Assembly (NCBI GenBank): GCA_029237775.1 | Contig: JAQZBR010000010.1 | Span: 1 to 64,000 of the forward strand | Direction: 5' to 3' | Source: Bacteroidota bacterium | GTDB lineage: Bacteria > Bacteroidota > Bacteroidia > 2-12-FULL-35-15 | Length of the DNA stretch: 64,000 nucleotides | In this document: positions 7,692 through 18,500 of the stretch, in pieces | Position numbering within the stretch: the stretch's first letter is position 1 | How the letters are laid out: each line of letters starts with the position of its first letter | Position numbers and translations under genes: made by a program | Notes under the pieces: model-generated | Databases searched by the model: none | What the model was told of the DNA's origin: nothing | Seen by the model: the letters and a program-made list of their open reading frames with translations, nothing else

Positions 7692-8570
7692 ATGGCAATC
7701 CAATTAAACATAAACGATGAGACGTCCACCCTTGACACTGTTATTTTAGGTATCGCGGTTGAAATGGGCGGACCGGGAACCATTAATCCCAAAGTGGAAT
7801 TTCACCTAGAACAGGATACCTATCCTACTCAGGACAGTATCCTGGAAGAGATCAATCATTTTGAAAAAGCATTGCTCGAAAATAATGTAAAGATTTTTAA
7901 GCCTGTAAATTTTAGAAATAAAACCCAGCTCTTTACGCGCGACCTTGGTTTTGTGATCGGTGACGAATTTTTTGTCTCCAACATTACTGATACCAGGAAA
8001 AAGGAGATCGAGGGAATTGAATACCTGCTGGAATTGATAGACCCCGCAAAAATAAATCGTATCCCGGGAGAAGACACCTGCATTGAAGGAGGTGATGTGA
8101 TCGTGAAAGGTGATAACGTTTTTGTCGGGCTGAGCGAACGCACTAACAACAAAGGTTACCTTTACCTGAAGGAACAGTTGGCAAGAAAAAAAAATGTGGT
8201 CCAGATCAAGCTGATGTATGATCGCAATGATCATCGTGAAACCTCTATTCATCTCGACTGCGCCTTTCAGCCGCTCGGGAAAGACCATGCGATTATCTAC
8301 GAAAAAGGGATCAAGAACCTTTCTACGCTTTACGATACACTGAACATTCCGCAGGAAAATATCTTTAAAGTGAACGAGTGGCAATTCGTAAGGATGTTCC
8401 CGAACATTTTGTCTATTTCACCTGACACCATTATCATTGAAAAGGAATTCATCGACCTGAAATACTGGCTTCTTGAGAAGGGATTTAAAGTGATTGAAGT
8501 GAAGTTCAACCAGATCTCGAAACTAAGTGGATTACTTAGATGCTCTACTTTACCTCTGATCCGCAAATAA
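7692..8570 (+). CDS. Amidinotransferase / arginine-deiminase-fold hydrolase
   Basis: The protein has 292 residues, the usual size for the dimethylarginine dimethylaminohydrolase (DDAH) and arginine-deiminase-like branch of the guanidino-group modifying superfamily. Visible signature motifs are FTRD (81-84), EGGD (132-135), GLSERTN (146-152), HLDC (187-190) and the catalytic-cysteine loop LLRCSTLPL with Cys284. These supply the Cys-His-Asp/Glu chemistry that attacks guanidino carbons in arginine, methylarginines or related compounds. The protein is cytosolic; no signal peptide is present. The substrate cannot be fixed from sequence. It converges on the leftward LysE and GH3 genes, with 5 bases between the stops. 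Confidence 0.88.
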   Translation: MAIQLNINDETSTLDTVILGIAVEMGGPGTINPKVEFHLEQDTYPTQDSILEEINHFEKALLENNVKIFKPVNFRNKTQLFTRDLGFVIGDEFFVSNITDTRKKEIEGIEYLLELIDPAKINRIPGEDTCIEGGDVIVKGDNVFVGLSERTNNKGYLYLKEQLARKKNVVQIKLMYDRNDHRETSIHLDCAFQPLGKDHAIIYEKGIKNLSTLYDTLNIPQENIFKVNEWQFVRMFPNILSISPDTIIIEKEFIDLKYWLLEKGFKVIEVKFNQISKLSGLLRCSTLPLIRK

Positions 8571-8575
8571 CAACA

Positions 8576-9223
8576 TCATTCAACATTGAAGAAATGATTG
8601 TAGATCAGAACCAGCCCGAAAATAATGAGCGCTGAACCTGTGATGTAGTTTACGATCGTCATGAGGCGCGGAGTGAGGAAGTGCTTGATCTTAACTGCCA
8701 GATAAACTTTTGTAAGCTCCACCGCAAGAGTGGCGCCTAAAACAATCGAAAAAAAGACCGTCATTTTAATGAATGAATAGTCGAAGGTCTTCCCGATCGC
8801 GGTCACATTCCCGAGCCATAAGAACCATACGGTCGGGTTAAAAAGGTTGATCACAAATCCTTTCAGGATCAATAAAAAAGGGTGCGGCTCCCTTGCATTC
8901 ACCTCGATCACCATTTCCGGCTTAGGCGTATATTTCCTGAAATAAAAAGTCCCGAAAGCAATAAGGATCACGCCTCCGATGATAGCAGAGAAAGTTTGTG
9001 CTTTTTCTGAGCGCAGGAGATTGATAGCTCCAAGGTGCACCACCAGGCTCACTGCAAGGCATAACATAAAATCACTCAGTACAATTCCGATCGCAAGCAG
9101 TGAACCGGGCTTATAACCATGCTTGATACCGGTATTGATCAATGCAAAAAATGCCGGACCAAAAGAAAAGGTCAGCAGCAAAATAATGATCAATGCCTGG
9201 TAAATAAGACTGAGTACAACCAT
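8576..9223 (-). CDS. LysE/RhtB-family amino-acid exporter
   Basis: The protein has 215 residues with six predicted membrane segments, the length typical of LysE/RhtB exporters. The N-terminal hallmark GPAFFALINTGIKHGYKPG (about residues 22-40) corresponds to the conserved GP-x4-x-G-x3-G pattern of the family. Members expel amino acids and small derivatives through the inner membrane. It starts 3 bases after the stop of the GH3 gene, so the two are almost certainly co-transcribed and perhaps translationally coupled. Inference from this coupling: the transporter may export the product of the synthetase. The substrate is not readable from sequence. Confidence 0.88.
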   Translation of the reverse strand: MVVLSLIYQALIIILLLTFSFGPAFFALINTGIKHGYKPGSLLAIGIVLSDFMLCLAVSLVVHLGAINLLRSEKAQTFSAIIGGVILIAFGTFYFRKYTPKPEMVIEVNAREPHPFLLILKGFVINLFNPTVWFLWLGNVTAIGKTFDYSFIKMTVFFSIVLGATLAVELTKVYLAVKIKHFLTPRLMTIVNYITGSALIIFGLVLIYNHFFNVE

Positions 9224-9226
9224 ATA

Positions 9227-10759
9227 TTATTTCTTTATCTGCGCCACAGCCTGTTCCCAGCTTTCCAGATCTTTTCTTTTTATTACACGCGGGAATTTTG
9301 AAGCCGCGCCCACTTTCACCCTCGCTCTTAAATATTCCTGAAAAACAGATGAAGGGACAATATCAACAATAATTTCTTTTAAGGCTGCTGTTCGTTCAAC
9401 ACGGTAATCATCATTCAGATTTTTCAGATGCTCATCGATCAGCGTCCTTAGTTTCACTGCATCCACTGGCTCATCAGCTCCGATCCACCAGTGATGCGCA
9501 AACAAAGTTTCGTAGTTAATTCCGGCCACAGTAAATTCTTTGATCTCAATGTCCATCTCATCTGCGGCAAGCTCAATCGCACGGTTCATGTTATCCACCG
9601 ACAAATGCTCTCCGCATAAGCTCAGGTATTGCTTGGTCCTGCCGGTGATCGCTATTTCATAATATTCAAGTGAAGTGAACTTGATCACGTCACCGATCAG
9701 GTAACGCCAGGCTCCGGCAACAGTGCTCATCAACAAAGCGTACTCCACTCCTTCCTGAACCTGCCCGATATGCAGCGTCTGCGGCTTCTCCACAATATTC
9801 CCGTCCTCATCAAAATTATCGGAAGTGAACGGAACGAATTCATAAAAGATCCCGTTATCGAGCACCATCGCAATTCCGGTTGCATTCGGACGATTCTGAT
9901 AACCGATCAATCCTTCTGACGCAAGGTACGAATCGGAATAAACGATCGGCTTGCCCAATAGTTTTTCGAAGCCTTTTTTATATGGCGCGATGGCAACTCC
10001 ACCATGAACATAAGCGGCCAGGTTTGGCCAGATATCGTGAATATTGTCAACCTTGTAGTGATCGATGATCTTTTCAAAGAGGATCTGCACCCAGGCTGGA
10101 ACCCCAACAACAATTCCGATATCCCAATCTTTTGCTTTAAGCGTGATCTCCTCCAGCTTCTGATCCCAGTTGCGTTCCCGTGAAATACGATTTCCCGGCT
10201 TGTAATAATGCTGAAAAAAGAAAGGGATCTTAGCAGCGGTGATACCACTCAGATCCCCTTCGAAATATGTTCCGTTATAATTCAGGTGCGTGCTTCCGCC
10301 AAGCATCAGCATTCCTCTTTCATAATGTTCTTTCGGAAAGTTATATTGACCCTGTGAGATCATCTGGCGGATCGATGCCTTTTTGATAGCTTTAAGCATA
10401 TCATTGGTGACAGGAATATATTTGCTTGCTGCTTCAGAAGTTCCTGAGCTTAATGCAAAATATTTGACTTTTCCCGGCCATGCAACGTAGGTTTCACCAT
10501 TCACTGCGCGGTACCACCATTTTTTAAACATGGAATTGTAATCGTGGGTCTCCACGGTGTTCTGAAAGGCTCCTACAATATCTTTTTCACTCAGGATCTT
10601 CGAAAAGTTGAAATGTTCGCCAAAGGATGTGAACTCTGCTCTTGTTAAAAGCTTGCGGAGCACCTTCTCCTGCATCTTGTAACCATTCACCTTGCGGATC
10701 TTAGGCATTCGCTCCCGAATCTCAAATGTGCGCTTTAAAATCGAACCTAAAATTGCCAT
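9227..10759 (-). CDS. GH3-family acyl-adenylate-forming amido synthetase
   Basis: The protein has 510 residues, full length for bacterial GH3 (auxin-responsive promoter family) proteins. The adenylate-forming motifs are present: SSGTSE (104-109, ATP phosphate loop), YLASEG (278-283) and YLIGDVIKF (353-361). Plant relatives activate carboxylic acids with ATP and join them to amino acids; the bacterial substrates are mostly unknown. It is the first gene of a leftward pair with lysE. A box TACTTTTA on the minus strand (10773-10766) lies six bases before the ATG and may be its -7 element. Cytosolic. The fold is certain; the reaction partner is not. Confidence 0.92.
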   Translation of the reverse strand: MAILGSILKRTFEIRERMPKIRKVNGYKMQEKVLRKLLTRAEFTSFGEHFNFSKILSEKDIVGAFQNTVETHDYNSMFKKWWYRAVNGETYVAWPGKVKYFALSSGTSEAASKYIPVTNDMLKAIKKASIRQMISQGQYNFPKEHYERGMLMLGGSTHLNYNGTYFEGDLSGITAAKIPFFFQHYYKPGNRISRERNWDQKLEEITLKAKDWDIGIVVGVPAWVQILFEKIIDHYKVDNIHDIWPNLAAYVHGGVAIAPYKKGFEKLLGKPIVYSDSYLASEGLIGYQNRPNATGIAMVLDNGIFYEFVPFTSDNFDEDGNIVEKPQTLHIGQVQEGVEYALLMSTVAGAWRYLIGDVIKFTSLEYYEIAITGRTKQYLSLCGEHLSVDNMNRAIELAADEMDIEIKEFTVAGINYETLFAHHWWIGADEPVDAVKLRTLIDEHLKNLNDDYRVERTAALKEIIVDIVPSSVFQEYLRARVKVGAASKFPRVIKRKDLESWEQAVAQIKK

Positions 10760-10833
10760 TTTCTATAAAAGTAAATTTTCACTAAAATAATCATTTTACA
10801 TTTAAATGGGGAAATTTAACGGTGAAGGGAATC

Positions 10834-10963
10834 TACCACGAAGACGCCAAGGCGCGAAGAAGGGAATTGAGATAGAAGCACCGGTGAAATGTGAACAATT
10901 TCACGCTATCGAAATCTCGACATAATAGCATAGAAAACTTGGCGTCTTAGCGCCTTTGCGGTA
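10834..10963. repeat. Inverted repeat of the CGCCAAGGCGC type
   Basis: The left arm (10834-10860, TACCACGAAGACGCCAAG and on) and right arm (10938-10963, CTTGGCGTCTTAGCGCCTTT and on) are imperfect inverse copies around a spacer of about 77 bases. The arms carry an internal rhythm of about 9 bases (AAGRCGC). Such elements are dispersed in many bacterial genomes. This one lies between the starts and ends of two leftward genes; the 264-bp gap has no other clear feature. Confidence 0.6.
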
Positions 10964-11023
10964 AAAAAACGTGATAAGATCGCGCCTTAGCGCTAAAAAA
11001 TACGCCCGTCTATTTGTAAAAAC

Positions 11024-11869
11024 CTACAACCCCTCCACTATTTTATTCCTCAGCTTCTCTACTTTCTCATTTACAAGTCTGAGCTGCTTTTCATCCATCA
11101 CTGCATTTCCGGTCACCTGATCATACTGCGCTGTGATCGTCTTCAGCTCTTCAATAAGTTTCGCTACGTAAGGATCTTTTTTATACTCTTCTAAAAGCTT
11201 TACAACAATTCCCAGACTTTGTTTCTGAGCTCCTATTGTATTGTACAGGCCGTTATTGGAATCGCTCTTGTCTGCATTCACAAAAGTGTGGCTCGATAAA
11301 TACAATCCTTCCAGCCAGCTACCTGTCACCACAAGCGCAGCAATACCTACACGATCATCACCTTTGAGGGTTTTATCTACCGCGTTGTAAGAATCATAAA
11401 CCACGCGGGAGAGGGAATCTTTATTGTCCTTGAATTTATTATACTTATCAAGCATCTCCTGATTGAATGCAAACGGAATATTAAGATCATCCGCAAGCTT
11501 CTTTGCATTCTTCACATATGCGCCTATCTGCTGAAACTGCTCATAGGTCACAACGTATGCAAGGTCTGCTCCGTAGATCCCAAGATTTAATGCCTTCGAA
11601 TTGTACTGATTATATTTAGCAATATTACTTCCCGGATTCACTGCTTTCTGATCGAAGGGAATACGTGAATCATGCAGGTCTTCCAGGATCTCAAACGGAA
11701 AAGGGATATCACTGATCACCATACCCACCTTGCCATCATTTAAGAGCAAAGCAGAATCGCCTGCAACCGAAGCGGGATCCGTTTCCGGAATTTTATGACT
11801 CTTTTCGTTTCCACACGATGCAAGAAACATCCATCCGGCCATTAATGAAAGAAGAAGTATTTTTTGCAT
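11024..11869 (-). CDS. Conserved lipoprotein, unknown function
   Basis: The protein has 281 residues with lipobox LASC (Cys19) after a hydrophobic signal, so it is probably membrane anchored. The remainder is mainly helical and charged, with motifs such as KAVNPGSNIAKYNQY, LGIYGADLAYV and ALVVTGSWLEGLYL. Similar lipoproteins are widespread in Bacteroidota but have no described activity that I know. It follows the M42 peptidase on the same strand (54-bp gap), so joint expression is possible. No catalytic motif is seen. Confidence 0.8.
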   Translation of the reverse strand: MQKILLLSLMAGWMFLASCGNEKSHKIPETDPASVAGDSALLLNDGKVGMVISDIPFPFEILEDLHDSRIPFDQKAVNPGSNIAKYNQYNSKALNLGIYGADLAYVVTYEQFQQIGAYVKNAKKLADDLNIPFAFNQEMLDKYNKFKDNKDSLSRVVYDSYNAVDKTLKGDDRVGIAALVVTGSWLEGLYLSSHTFVNADKSDSNNGLYNTIGAQKQSLGIVVKLLEEYKKDPYVAKLIEELKTITAQYDQVTGNAVMDEKQLRLVNEKVEKLRNKIVEGL

Positions 11870-11923
11870 ATCTGCGATTATTTATTTTTCTTTTTTCCGC
11901 TAAAAAATCACACCAAAATAAAC

Positions 11924-13045
11924 CTATTTTTTGTGATATTTAAAATCATGGTTATTCTTAATATTTTTAAGAGATTCGAAGATCAGACGGATAACATTTT
12001 CCACATCATCTTTGTGAACGCTTTCCACAGTTGTATGCATATAGCGAAGCGGCAATGAGATAAGTGCAGAAGGCACACCACCAACAGAATATGCAAATGC
12101 ATCTGTATCAGTTCCTGTCGCCCTTGATGCAGCAGCACGCTGAAACGGGATTTTATTCTTATCTGCAGCATCAATGATCAGTTTTAGCAGATTGTTTTGA
12201 ACTGCCGGCCCGTAAGTTAACACAGGTCCTTTGCCGCAGGCAAGATCACCGCTGGTAACCTTATTCATCATTGGCGATTGTGTATCATGACAAACATCCG
12301 TAATGATAGCAACATTAGGCTTGATCGTCTGCGAGATCATCTCTGCTCCACGCAATCCAACTTCTTCCTGAACAGAGTTTGTTATATATAAACCAAAAGG
12401 CAATTTCGTTTTGCTCTCTTTCAATAAACGCGCAACTTCCGCAATCATGAATCCGCCAATACGGTTATCAAGCGCACGGCCAACATAATAGCGGTTATTC
12501 AGCACCATCAATTCATCTTCATAGGTGATCACACAGCCTACGTGCACACCAAGATCTTCAACTTCCTTTTTTGACGTGCATCCGCAATCAAGGAAGATAT
12601 TTTTAAGTGATGGCGCTTCCTCTCGAGATGCATCGCGTACGTGGATCGCAGGCCAGCCGAATACGGCTTTTACAATTCCTTTTTCAGTATGGATGTTCAC
12701 TCGCTTTGATGGCGCGATCATGTGATCACTTCCACCGTTTCTCCTTAAATAAATAAAACCGTCACTGGTGATATAATGCACGAACCAGCTGATCTCATCT
12801 GCATGCGCTTCAATTACCACTTTGAAATCGGCTTTCGGATTGATCACCGCAACCGCAGTTCCGTAGTTATCACTGAAATGATCATCAACGTACGGACGAA
12901 TATAATCCAGCCAGAGCTTCTGGCCTTCGCTTTCAAATCCTGTCGGAGAGGCGTTATTCAGATATGCTCTCATGAAGTCGTGAGAGCGGTTGTTCAATAT
13001 TGATTTTTGCGCTTTTGTTTTTGTGTTTTCTTTATCTTTTCCCAT
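11924..13045 (-). CDS. M42-family metallo-aminopeptidase
   Basis: The protein has 373 residues from the ATG at 13045. A longer frame would start with GTG inside a repeat, so the ATG is preferred. Metal-ligand motifs of the M42 (glutamyl aminopeptidase / tetrahedral aminopeptidase) family are visible, numbered from that ATG: HADE (about 81-84), DNR (about 193-195), QEEVG (about 226-230), ITDV (about 248-251) and the C-terminal HTTVESVHKDD. M42 enzymes are cytosolic dizinc exopeptidases that form large shells and trim short peptides. No signal peptide is present. The family call is secure; the residue preference is not. Confidence 0.93.
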   Translation of the reverse strand: MGKDKENTKTKAQKSILNNRSHDFMRAYLNNASPTGFESEGQKLWLDYIRPYVDDHFSDNYGTAVAVINPKADFKVVIEAHADEISWFVHYITSDGFIYLRRNGGSDHMIAPSKRVNIHTEKGIVKAVFGWPAIHVRDASREEAPSLKNIFLDCGCTSKKEVEDLGVHVGCVITYEDELMVLNNRYYVGRALDNRIGGFMIAEVARLLKESKTKLPFGLYITNSVQEEVGLRGAEMISQTIKPNVAIITDVCHDTQSPMMNKVTSGDLACGKGPVLTYGPAVQNNLLKLIIDAADKNKIPFQRAAASRATGTDTDAFAYSVGGVPSALISLPLRYMHTTVESVHKDDVENVIRLIFESLKNIKNNHDFKYHKK

Positions 13046-13389
13046 TTGGTCTATATTTACCACTAAGGCACTAAGGGCACTTAGTTGATTTTAGTTTTTC
13101 GTTTAAACTAATAATTTAAGAACACGTAGTGTATACTTATCTGAAATTTAAAAGAACGATTTGTTTTATCTAACGCCCACCCACAGATCCTGAAACAAGT
13201 TCAGGACGAGATCTCACGCGCACCATTTATCAAAAGAACGATATTTTTATTCGATCAATTTGTCATCCTTACCGCAGCCGCAAAATGACATTCTATTCAT
13301 AATTTCCAAAAGAACTGCAACCTTCAGGTTATCCGTCTACGAACTACAGACTACCAAAACAAACTTTTTATCCGTCTACGAACTACAAA
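13046..13389. repeat. Gene-free stretch with dispersed-repeat fragments
   Basis: This 344-bp gap holds several repeat fragments: CACTAAGGCACTAAGGGCAC at 13061-13080, GGACGAGATCTC near 13203, and an exact 20-bp direct repeat (13329-13348 and 13368-13387, containing CCGTCTACGAACTAC) whose copies start 39 bases apart. No coding frame looks real and no promoter is clear. Confidence 0.55.
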
Positions 13390-15237
13390 CTACGAGCTGC
13401 CTAACTTCCTACTCACCCAGCTATTCACCATCTCCTCAAGTATATTCAAAGGTACAGGCCCTGAGGTCAACACTACATCATGAAATTCACGGAGGTCAAA
13501 TTTATCTCCTAACTTATTCTTGGCATTCTCTCTCAATTCGATGATCTTATTCATACCAATTTTATACCCGGTTGCCTGAGAGGGCCAAACGATGTAGCGC
13601 TCAATTTCTTTTTTGTTATCACCTTCCGGATTTGGTGTGTTTTCCTTGAAATAAGCCAACGCTTTTTCGCGGCTCCATTTTTTCCTATGAATGCCGGTAT
13701 CAACTACCAGGCGTGCTGCGCGGAAAAGCTCCATTGCCAGTCGCCCAAAATCCGAATACGGATCCTGATAAAAACCGATCTCCTTCGGCAGCTTTTCTGA
13801 ATAAAGTGCCCAGCCTTCCACATAGGCAACGTTTCCTCCATGCATCCTGAACTTAGGCACACCTGTCAATTCTTGCGCTATCGCGATCTGCATGTGATGT
13901 CCCGGAATCCCTTCATGATAAGCCAAAGCCTCCATCTGGTAGGTCGCCTGATCGGCCATGTTATACAAATTGATATAGTAACGTCCCGGACGTGAGCCGT
14001 CCGGAGCAGGATCTTCATAAAATGCACCTCCTGCAGATTTTTCCCTGAACGCTTCCACAGGCTTTACAACACAATCTGCTTTTGGTTTTGTAAGGAAGAG
14101 CTTATCCAGCTCCTTTTTCATATCATCAATGATCTTCACTGCCTTTACACGGTAAGCTTCTTTTCCTTCTGCAGTGTTTGCGTAATAGAATTGTTTATCG
14201 GTACGCATGAAATCAAAAAACTCCTGAAGGTTATCACTTTTAAAATTCACCTTCTTCATGATCTCACGCATCTCATTATGAATGCGCTCCACTTCTTTTA
14301 ATCCGATCTCATGGATCTGGTCAGCAGTCAGATCCGTTGTGGTTGTCATTTTTAAAGCTGCATCATAAAATGCATCACCCTCCGGCAGCTTCCAGGCACC
14401 GTCATCAGTAGTTGATTTTTTCTCCAGCTCAGTCCAGTACGCGATCAGTTTTTCATAAGCGGGTTTCACCGAGTTAACAAGTGCATCGCTTGCTTTTTTA
14501 ATGAGCTCTTTTTTACCGGCATCATCAACATCTTTCAGGACATTTACTTTTTTAGTGATGTCATCAAGAATGGGGTTCAGCTCCTTCGATTTGTCAAATG
14601 GCTGTCCGCTGATCACATTCTTACAATCGTTAAGCACATAAGGGAAAACGAATTTCGGTGGAATAATATTCTTTGCTTCGCGCAGCTTCAGATTAGTTAT
14701 CATCACATCAAACATGGGAGCCACTTTGTCTAATCGCGAGATATAAGCTTCCGCATCCGTTTTGTTGTCTACGTTGTGAACATTAATAAGGAATGTTGGC
14801 ATATCCACATGCATTCCTCCCATCTGGTTAACCGGATAATCATGCAAGTGCCATCTGAAATTATCAATGCTTTGTTTCGCATCATTTTCGAACAGGCGAT
14901 AGCTGATCTGAGTTTGTTCATCAAGTGAATTAAGATCGAATTGTTTTAATGAATCTAGATTGGCTTTATCTATCTCAATTTCTTTTTGAGAATGCTCTTC
15001 ACTGATGTCAGACCATTGATCATAATTCTTTTTTATCCCAAGCAATGCGGCCTTTACCGGATCACGATCCACTTCCCGGTCAAATACGCGGTCAAAAAAA
15101 GCGTTTGCTTTGGCGCTTTCTGACTTGATCTCATCTGCAGAATAGGTTTTATTATCTGTTGTCTTTTCTTTATCATTTCCGCATGCAGCGAAGATCAATG
15201 ATAAAGCAAGGGAAGGAAGAATGATCTTTTTTTTCAT
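13390..15237 (-). CDS. DUF885-family peptidase lipoprotein
   Basis: The protein has 615 residues, full length for the family. The signal ends in lipobox FAAC (Cys19), so it is an envelope lipoprotein. The zinc-binding HEGIPGHH at about residue 440 is the hallmark of DUF885 proteins, which resemble M2/M32-type metallopeptidases; a downstream GWALYSEKLPKE helix supplies the third-ligand glutamate. The N-terminal two thirds are helical (KANAFFDRVFDREVDRDP at the start). The likely role is extracytoplasmic peptide turnover. It is transcribed alone. Confidence 0.9.
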   Translation of the reverse strand: MKKKIILPSLALSLIFAACGNDKEKTTDNKTYSADEIKSESAKANAFFDRVFDREVDRDPVKAALLGIKKNYDQWSDISEEHSQKEIEIDKANLDSLKQFDLNSLDEQTQISYRLFENDAKQSIDNFRWHLHDYPVNQMGGMHVDMPTFLINVHNVDNKTDAEAYISRLDKVAPMFDVMITNLKLREAKNIIPPKFVFPYVLNDCKNVISGQPFDKSKELNPILDDITKKVNVLKDVDDAGKKELIKKASDALVNSVKPAYEKLIAYWTELEKKSTTDDGAWKLPEGDAFYDAALKMTTTTDLTADQIHEIGLKEVERIHNEMREIMKKVNFKSDNLQEFFDFMRTDKQFYYANTAEGKEAYRVKAVKIIDDMKKELDKLFLTKPKADCVVKPVEAFREKSAGGAFYEDPAPDGSRPGRYYINLYNMADQATYQMEALAYHEGIPGHHMQIAIAQELTGVPKFRMHGGNVAYVEGWALYSEKLPKEIGFYQDPYSDFGRLAMELFRAARLVVDTGIHRKKWSREKALAYFKENTPNPEGDNKKEIERYIVWPSQATGYKIGMNKIIELRENAKNKLGDKFDLREFHDVVLTSGPVPLNILEEMVNSWVSRKLGSS

Positions 15238-15555
15238 GTACTTGTTCTGCTTTACGCAATCGATCGTGTTTATTTGAATACCTGCGATCGCATTAAAAAT
15301 AAATAATTTATCAAGGCAAACTTAACGAAATACTTTGGGATTATAAGCTATTTCAGTTCTATTTTAAAGAGCTCAATTGGCCAAAAAGTCACTCAACAAT
15401 TCAAAGTATTTTATCTGCTCAGCACCCGCCTGAAAAGAACAGTACTTTCGCAACGGCAACGTTTTTATGATTTATCAAAAATTTTTTTTCATTGCAAAAT
15501 CTGATTATATTTAGTTCTTAAAACTTCGCGTATCTGGCGGCTAAACTGTGATAAA
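15238..15555. promoter_or_regulatory. Divergent intergenic region with candidate promoters
   Basis: This 318-bp gap separates the leftward DUF885 gene from the rightward giant cargo gene. Two candidate -7 boxes face right: TACTTTCG at 15443-15450 and TATATTTA at 15506-15513. Both are one base off TAnnTTTG. No repeats or RNA genes are seen. Confidence 0.35.
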
Positions 15556-18500
15556 ATGAAATTAAGATCCTTGCTCATTTCCCTTTTAATTGTCAATGTT
15601 ATTTACTCACAAAACAAGGTTGTCGTTCCTGTTTATGCGGGGCCAAACAGCAGTGTCGGGTTTCTCTACAGTGTTGACACTACAGGCACCCAAAACGTGC
15701 ATATACATGATTTTACAAAGGCAGCAGATATCGGAACGAACAAATCAAACAAAATGATCAGGCACAGTAACGGGATGTTTTACGGAGTGACTGCGAAAAC
15801 ACTTGAACATCCTGGTTGCTTTTTTGAGTTCAACCCGAACAATTATTCATTTAGAAGCATAAGGAATTTTGATTTTAAAGCAAACTTCGAAGACCCAAAC
15901 GGTCAGCTGTACGAAGCTTCCAATGGGCATGTATATGGCACCATACCAAACAATTATAATTTCGGGGGAGCTGCCGGAATATTTGAATATGATCCGACAA
16001 ACGATTCTTTGGGTGTATTCTTTTCGTTTGGCGTCCAAAATTTAAGCTACGGGACAATTAATTCAAGCTCCCGGATCGACACGAATTTTACATACCTCGT
16101 GTATGACCATTCATCTATTTATAAACTTGATCATCACAGCGGCTCGTTAAGCCTGGTCCACTTTTTCAGCGCAGAAGAAGGCACACCAACTTCAGGATTA
16201 TCTTTTTCAAATGGTAAATTTTACGGTGTGCTTGATGCGAATGTAGCAGGAGGATGCGGCAGTATTTACAGCATTGATCCCTCCAATGACCAGTTTCAGA
16301 TCGAAGCTTCGGGAGCAGCTTCAGGAATGGTATTTGGGTCCTTTACACCCGCACCTTCAGGGATTCTTTACGGCATAGGATTTACTGCCTTAAACGATCC
16401 GTTCATTTTCAAATACGATCCTGCCACCGACTCGGTCAGCAGACTGTTCATGTTTGATGATTATTTAGTTAAAAGCTATCCCTCACATGGCGCCCTGTAC
16501 GTGATAGGAAATAAATTATATGGCCTCGCCAATGAACAGAACTCAAATCTGTTAGATTACGATATTCCTTATGTTTTCAGCTATGACCTCAACACGAATG
16601 TTTTCACTAAGGAGCACTATATTGATGTTGCAGTAGCCGGACAAACAATTAGAGCCAGTGTGGCAAGTGGAAATGACATTATTGTTTCCAGCTCAGATTA
16701 CGGTGCAAACGGAGCAGGATCATTATATAAATACAACGTGGTCTCTCACGCAGTAACGGTTATTGAAGACTTCGGGCCATTACATGAATACCCTACATCC
16801 ATGATCATTAATTCTGCGGGTAAGCTTGTCACCACCAATGAAAATGGTGGCTCCTATTATTACGGTGAATTATATCAATACGACCTTACTTCCAATACGT
16901 ATTCGGAAATATATCCCTTTACTGCCGACTCCACCTTTGGAGCTAACCCGACCGGTTTCTTATGCGAATTGCAGCCGGGTACATATTTATGTAATACCAA
17001 TTACGGAATACAATATCAGAGCGGGACTTTAGTGATCCTTAATCCTGCTTCGGGCTCAAACAAAATCGTTTATCCGCATCAGCAAACAAATGTAACGGAT
17101 CCTGCCGGAGAACTTGTAGAATCTAATGGCTACCTGTACGGCCTTTCAGTCCTAGGCCAGATCTACAGAATCAACATGCAAACGCGGTTTTATGAAGGCC
17201 TCGCTACGGTTCCCGATGGCAGCCAGCCAAAAGGAGGGCTGACAATGGCTGCTAATGGCAGGTTTTATGGTACCTGCTCAACAGGTGGCACCGGCACCAG
17301 CGGAACACTGTTCGAATTCGACCCGGCAACGCATACTGTCGTAACGAAGATTCACTTCAGCAGCGTGCTGCACGGAAAGAATCCTTGCGGAACAATGATC
17401 CTTGCTCCTGACAATAAACTATACGGAGTAGCCACATTAGGAGGAAATTTTGGCGGAGGAACAATGTTTTCTTATAATCCTGCAAACAACACGATAACAA
17501 AACTGACTAATCTCGGTACGGGCACGATTGTAGGAAAATGGCCAGAGGAAGGGCTCCGACAGATGAATGCCACCGATCTTATCGGAACGATGTCTGCAGG
17601 CGGAACAAATTCAAAAGGTTCTTTATTCAAGTATAATTATGTGACCAATACTTTCACAGAGCTGGTTCACTTTACCACTACCTCCGGTATCAATCCTGAA
17701 AGTTCTCCCCTCGAATACAACGGAAAGGTATATGGCCTAACGTATGGCTCGGGAGTTTCTTCACGAACCTGCATTTTTGAATTTGATCTGTCAACAGGCA
17801 TTTTAAGGCCGGTTTATAAGTTTCAATATTATGAGAACGGATCGTACCCTAAGGGTGTGCACCTCCACAATGGTAAATATTATACGTTTATTGCCACGGA
17901 CAATATCATCCAGGAAAATGCACTATGGGAACACGACCCCTTAAGCAATACCGGCCAAAAGATCAGATTATGGACCTCTCCCTTGATGGGAACCGGGAAT
18001 ATGAGGGTCACTGAGGCTACCAATGGATTCTGGTACATCAGCTGCAGTTCAGGAGGTGCCAATAATCTAGGAACCATTGTAAAGCTTGACCCGAACACTT
18101 TTACAGCCACAAAACTACTGGACAGAGATTCAATAATAAGCGAGAATACGGGAAAGCTTCAGGAGTATAATGGAAGTCTTTATAATTATTCGGTGAGATA
18201 CGGATCGCCAAATACAAATGGATACATATATAAATTCGACCTTTCTACCAACACTTATTCGGTCATCCAGGATTTCAATTCGGTGGGTTCACTTTATTCA
18301 CCTACTTCTATGGTAGTAGATCAAAACGGCTTCGCATATTGTTATTCAAATTATGGAGGAGTAAATCAACCCAGCACAATAAAAAAAGTAAACCTTAACA
18401 CAGGTGCAATTGTTGGTAGCTCTACACTTCCTGTCAACAGCGGCTATAATCCGAACAATAATTTAGTGTTGGCTTCGAATGGATTTCTATATGCTTCCAC

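Noticed and set aside
13260-13544. Rightward open frame over the repeat region and the 3' end of the DUF885 gene
   Set aside because: It contains the direct repeat translated twice (SVYELQTT) and overlaps a well-supported gene on the other strand.
15238-15555. Possible RNA leader in the AT-rich gap before the giant cargo gene
   Set aside because: No stable hairpin or conserved motif was seen; only weak promoter-like boxes.
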